Shown one piece after another: positions 6,085 to 7,308 of a DNA stretch of 7,308 nt (positions are counted from its first letter, which is position 1; each line of letters starts with the position of its first letter). The stretch comes from CAZZIZ01 sp964654535. Its GTDB lineage: Bacteria; Bacteroidota; Bacteroidia; Chitinophagales; UBA2359. The stretch is taken from assembly GCA_964654535.1 (NCBI GenBank), contig CAZZIZ010000173.1:1-7308 (forward strand). The letters are read 5' to 3'. The notes under the pieces are model-generated. The model was not told the DNA's origin and searched no databases. It saw only the letters and a list, made by a program, of their open reading frames with translations. The translations under genes were made by a program, and so were the position numbers.

Positions 6085-7308
6085 CTAGTTCTCTCGCAAG
6101 TGGATTGTCTGCAAAGTTCGAGCTCCGATTTTCACCTTGAAATTGTTCTTTTCGAATGACACATTGAGGTGGTAAGTTTCTTTACTACCGTTATAAACAA
6201 CCAAAGCTATTGAGCCATCTGGATTTCTTGCCGCCGTATGAATGATGCCTTTATCAGAACTTGCTTCCGAACTAACTCTAATCGCACCCGGCCTAATGAA
6301 GCGACTAAAATGACTTAGCAAATAATACAGCGGCGTGTAAATAACTTCATCGGTACTTGGATTGATGAGAACTGGCGCACTGTTGAAGTTGTCGTAGGGG
6401 TTTGGTTTTCCTTCTTTACTAAGGATCATGCACCACTCTACATATCCTTGAGTTCCGTGATTTAGATCGGTAATTATATCGTAAACATAGGTATCGAAGG
6501 GGACGAAGGTTCCAGCATAATCTTTGCATTCTCTCCAATATTGATGGATTGGATCATCAGCTTCAATATCTATGCTAGATTCTGTATGAATCATTCCTTT
6601 GTTCGGCCAGGTTGATGATAGCTTAGCTAAGTCTTTCGCGTGATAATCGTTTTCTTTTTGTTTTGAACTCGCATACCAATGGAAGGCAGTTCCCCAAGCA
6701 TACTTCGAAGCTTCGGGGTCTTCATAGGTTAGCGCTACGTAATCGTTCATTCTGGATTTGTTGTGGTCAAAAATTAAGACCCGCAGTCCCTCGTCTAAGT
6801 TGTCTAGGTTCAAATGACCGTCTTTCACCAGCTGCGGCCCTAAATGATCGCGTAGAAAGTCACGCCCTTGCTCGGGGCTAAAGCCGTTGCTGTCCCATCT
6901 TGCATTATGTGCATGCTCAGGTTCATTTTGGGGCGTAATTCCCCAGAGCTCAATTCCTTGGGCTTTATAAGCACTGACATACTTAGAGAGGTATTCTGCA
7001 TAAAGTCCATAATACTTCGGCATTAGCGAGCCATTGGTCATCTCTGCCGTTTCATTTGCTTTCATCCAAGACGGCGGACTCCAAGGCGAGGCGATAATAT
7101 TAAAATTTGCACCTGAGATTTTCGACGCTTCCAAAATCATTGGAATGAGATCATACTTACTATCAACTAGTTCTACATTCCTGACTTGTTCATTCTCCTT
7201 ACCGGTGAATCCTTTCAAATCTTCACTAATGCTGAAACTAGAAAGGTCTTCGTCATTAGCATCAACATAGGTGTAATGATTGTTCGAATAATCGCAGCTA
7301 TTAATGTG
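6085..7308 (-). CDS. Glycoside hydrolase family 30 enzyme, C-terminal part (5' end outside window)
   Basis: The frame runs open from the window edge to the TAG at 6087-6085, giving 407 residues of a protein that must begin beyond 7308. An in-frame TTG at 7218 is not the start, because conserved GH30 sequence continues upstream of it (INSCDYSNNHYTY at residues 2-14). Further signatures are ASPWSPPSWMK (73-83), TPQNEP (125-130) with E129 as acid/base, FHWYAS (209-214), and MIHTESS (239-245) with E243 as nucleophile. The last 70-80 residues fit the beta-sandwich that packs on the GH30 barrel. Family members cleave beta-linked glucose (glucosylceramidase, endo-beta-1,6-glucanase) or beta-xylose-type bonds. 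The resemblance is to the glucosylceramidase/beta-1,6-glucanase branch, but the exact substrate cannot be read. Bacteroidota homologues are usually exported; the signal peptide would be outside the window. It is followed after 2 bp by the M3 peptidase gene, so it is probably the upstream gene of that operon. Confidence 0.93.
   Translation of the reverse strand, partial: HINSCDYSNNHYTYVDANDEDLSSFSISEDLKGFTGKENEQVRNVELVDSKYDLIPMILEASKISGANFNIIASPWSPPSWMKANETAEMTNGSLMPKYYGLYAEYLSKYVSAYKAQGIELWGITPQNEPEHAHNARWDSNGFSPEQGRDFLRDHLGPQLVKDGHLNLDNLDEGLRVLIFDHNKSRMNDYVALTYEDPEASKYAWGTAFHWYASSKQKENDYHAKDLAKLSSTWPNKGMIHTESSIDIEADDPIHQYWRECKDYAGTFVPFDTYVYDIITDLNHGTQGYVEWCMILSKEGKPNPYDNFNSAPVLINPSTDEVIYTPLYYLLSHFSRFIRPGAIRVSSEASSDKGIIHTAARNPDGSIALVVYNGSKETYHLNVSFEKNNFKVKIGARTLQTIHLREN

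Noticed and set aside
7216..7218. A TTG codon as the start of the GH30 gene.
   Set aside because: The same frame continues to the window edge and encodes conserved GH30 sequence (SCDYS and following residues), so the true start lies beyond 7308.

Overview
The window looks like chromosomal DNA of a Bacteroidota bacterium, probably close to Flavobacteriales. Three things point there: a bacteroidete-style alanyl-tRNA synthetase, a membrane-anchored M23 peptidase followed by a short MerR-type regulator, and promoter boxes of the TAnnTTTG type in place of sigma-70 -10 boxes. Shine-Dalgarno sequences are weak or absent at the visible starts, as is usual in this phylum. No species is assigned.

Layout. 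Positions 1-1079 (minus) hold the N-terminal 359 residues of alaS, cut by the window edge. A 93-bp divergent promoter region separates it from a plus-strand pair: an M23 metallopeptidase (1173-2144) and, 13 bp later, a MerR-type regulator (2158-2496). A 337-bp gene-free stretch (2497-2833) follows. Its first half can fold into a closed structured element (2525-2670), and its second half carries two short REP-like palindromes (2732-2774). The rest is on the minus strand. In transcription order it holds a GH30 glycosidase (7308-6085, 5' end outside the window), an M3-family zinc oligopeptidase (6082-4337) starting 2 bp after the GH30 stop, and, after a 156-bp spacer, a class II Fic AMP-transferase (4180-2834).

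How the genes relate. The left part (alaS, M23, MerR) is housekeeping: translation, cell-wall remodelling and a small regulator. The right part reads as accessory: a probably exported beta-glycosidase coupled to a cytoplasmic oligopeptidase, then a Fic protein that may have its own promoter. The gene-free stretch between them, with its palindromes, looks like a junction where gene order has changed. I see no tRNA, rRNA, CRISPR array, intact insertion sequence or phage gene. Nothing here amounts to a clearly new system. The best leads are the structured element after merR, the face-to-face promoters at alaS/M23, the unassigned C-terminal half of the Fic protein, and the GH30-M3 coupling.
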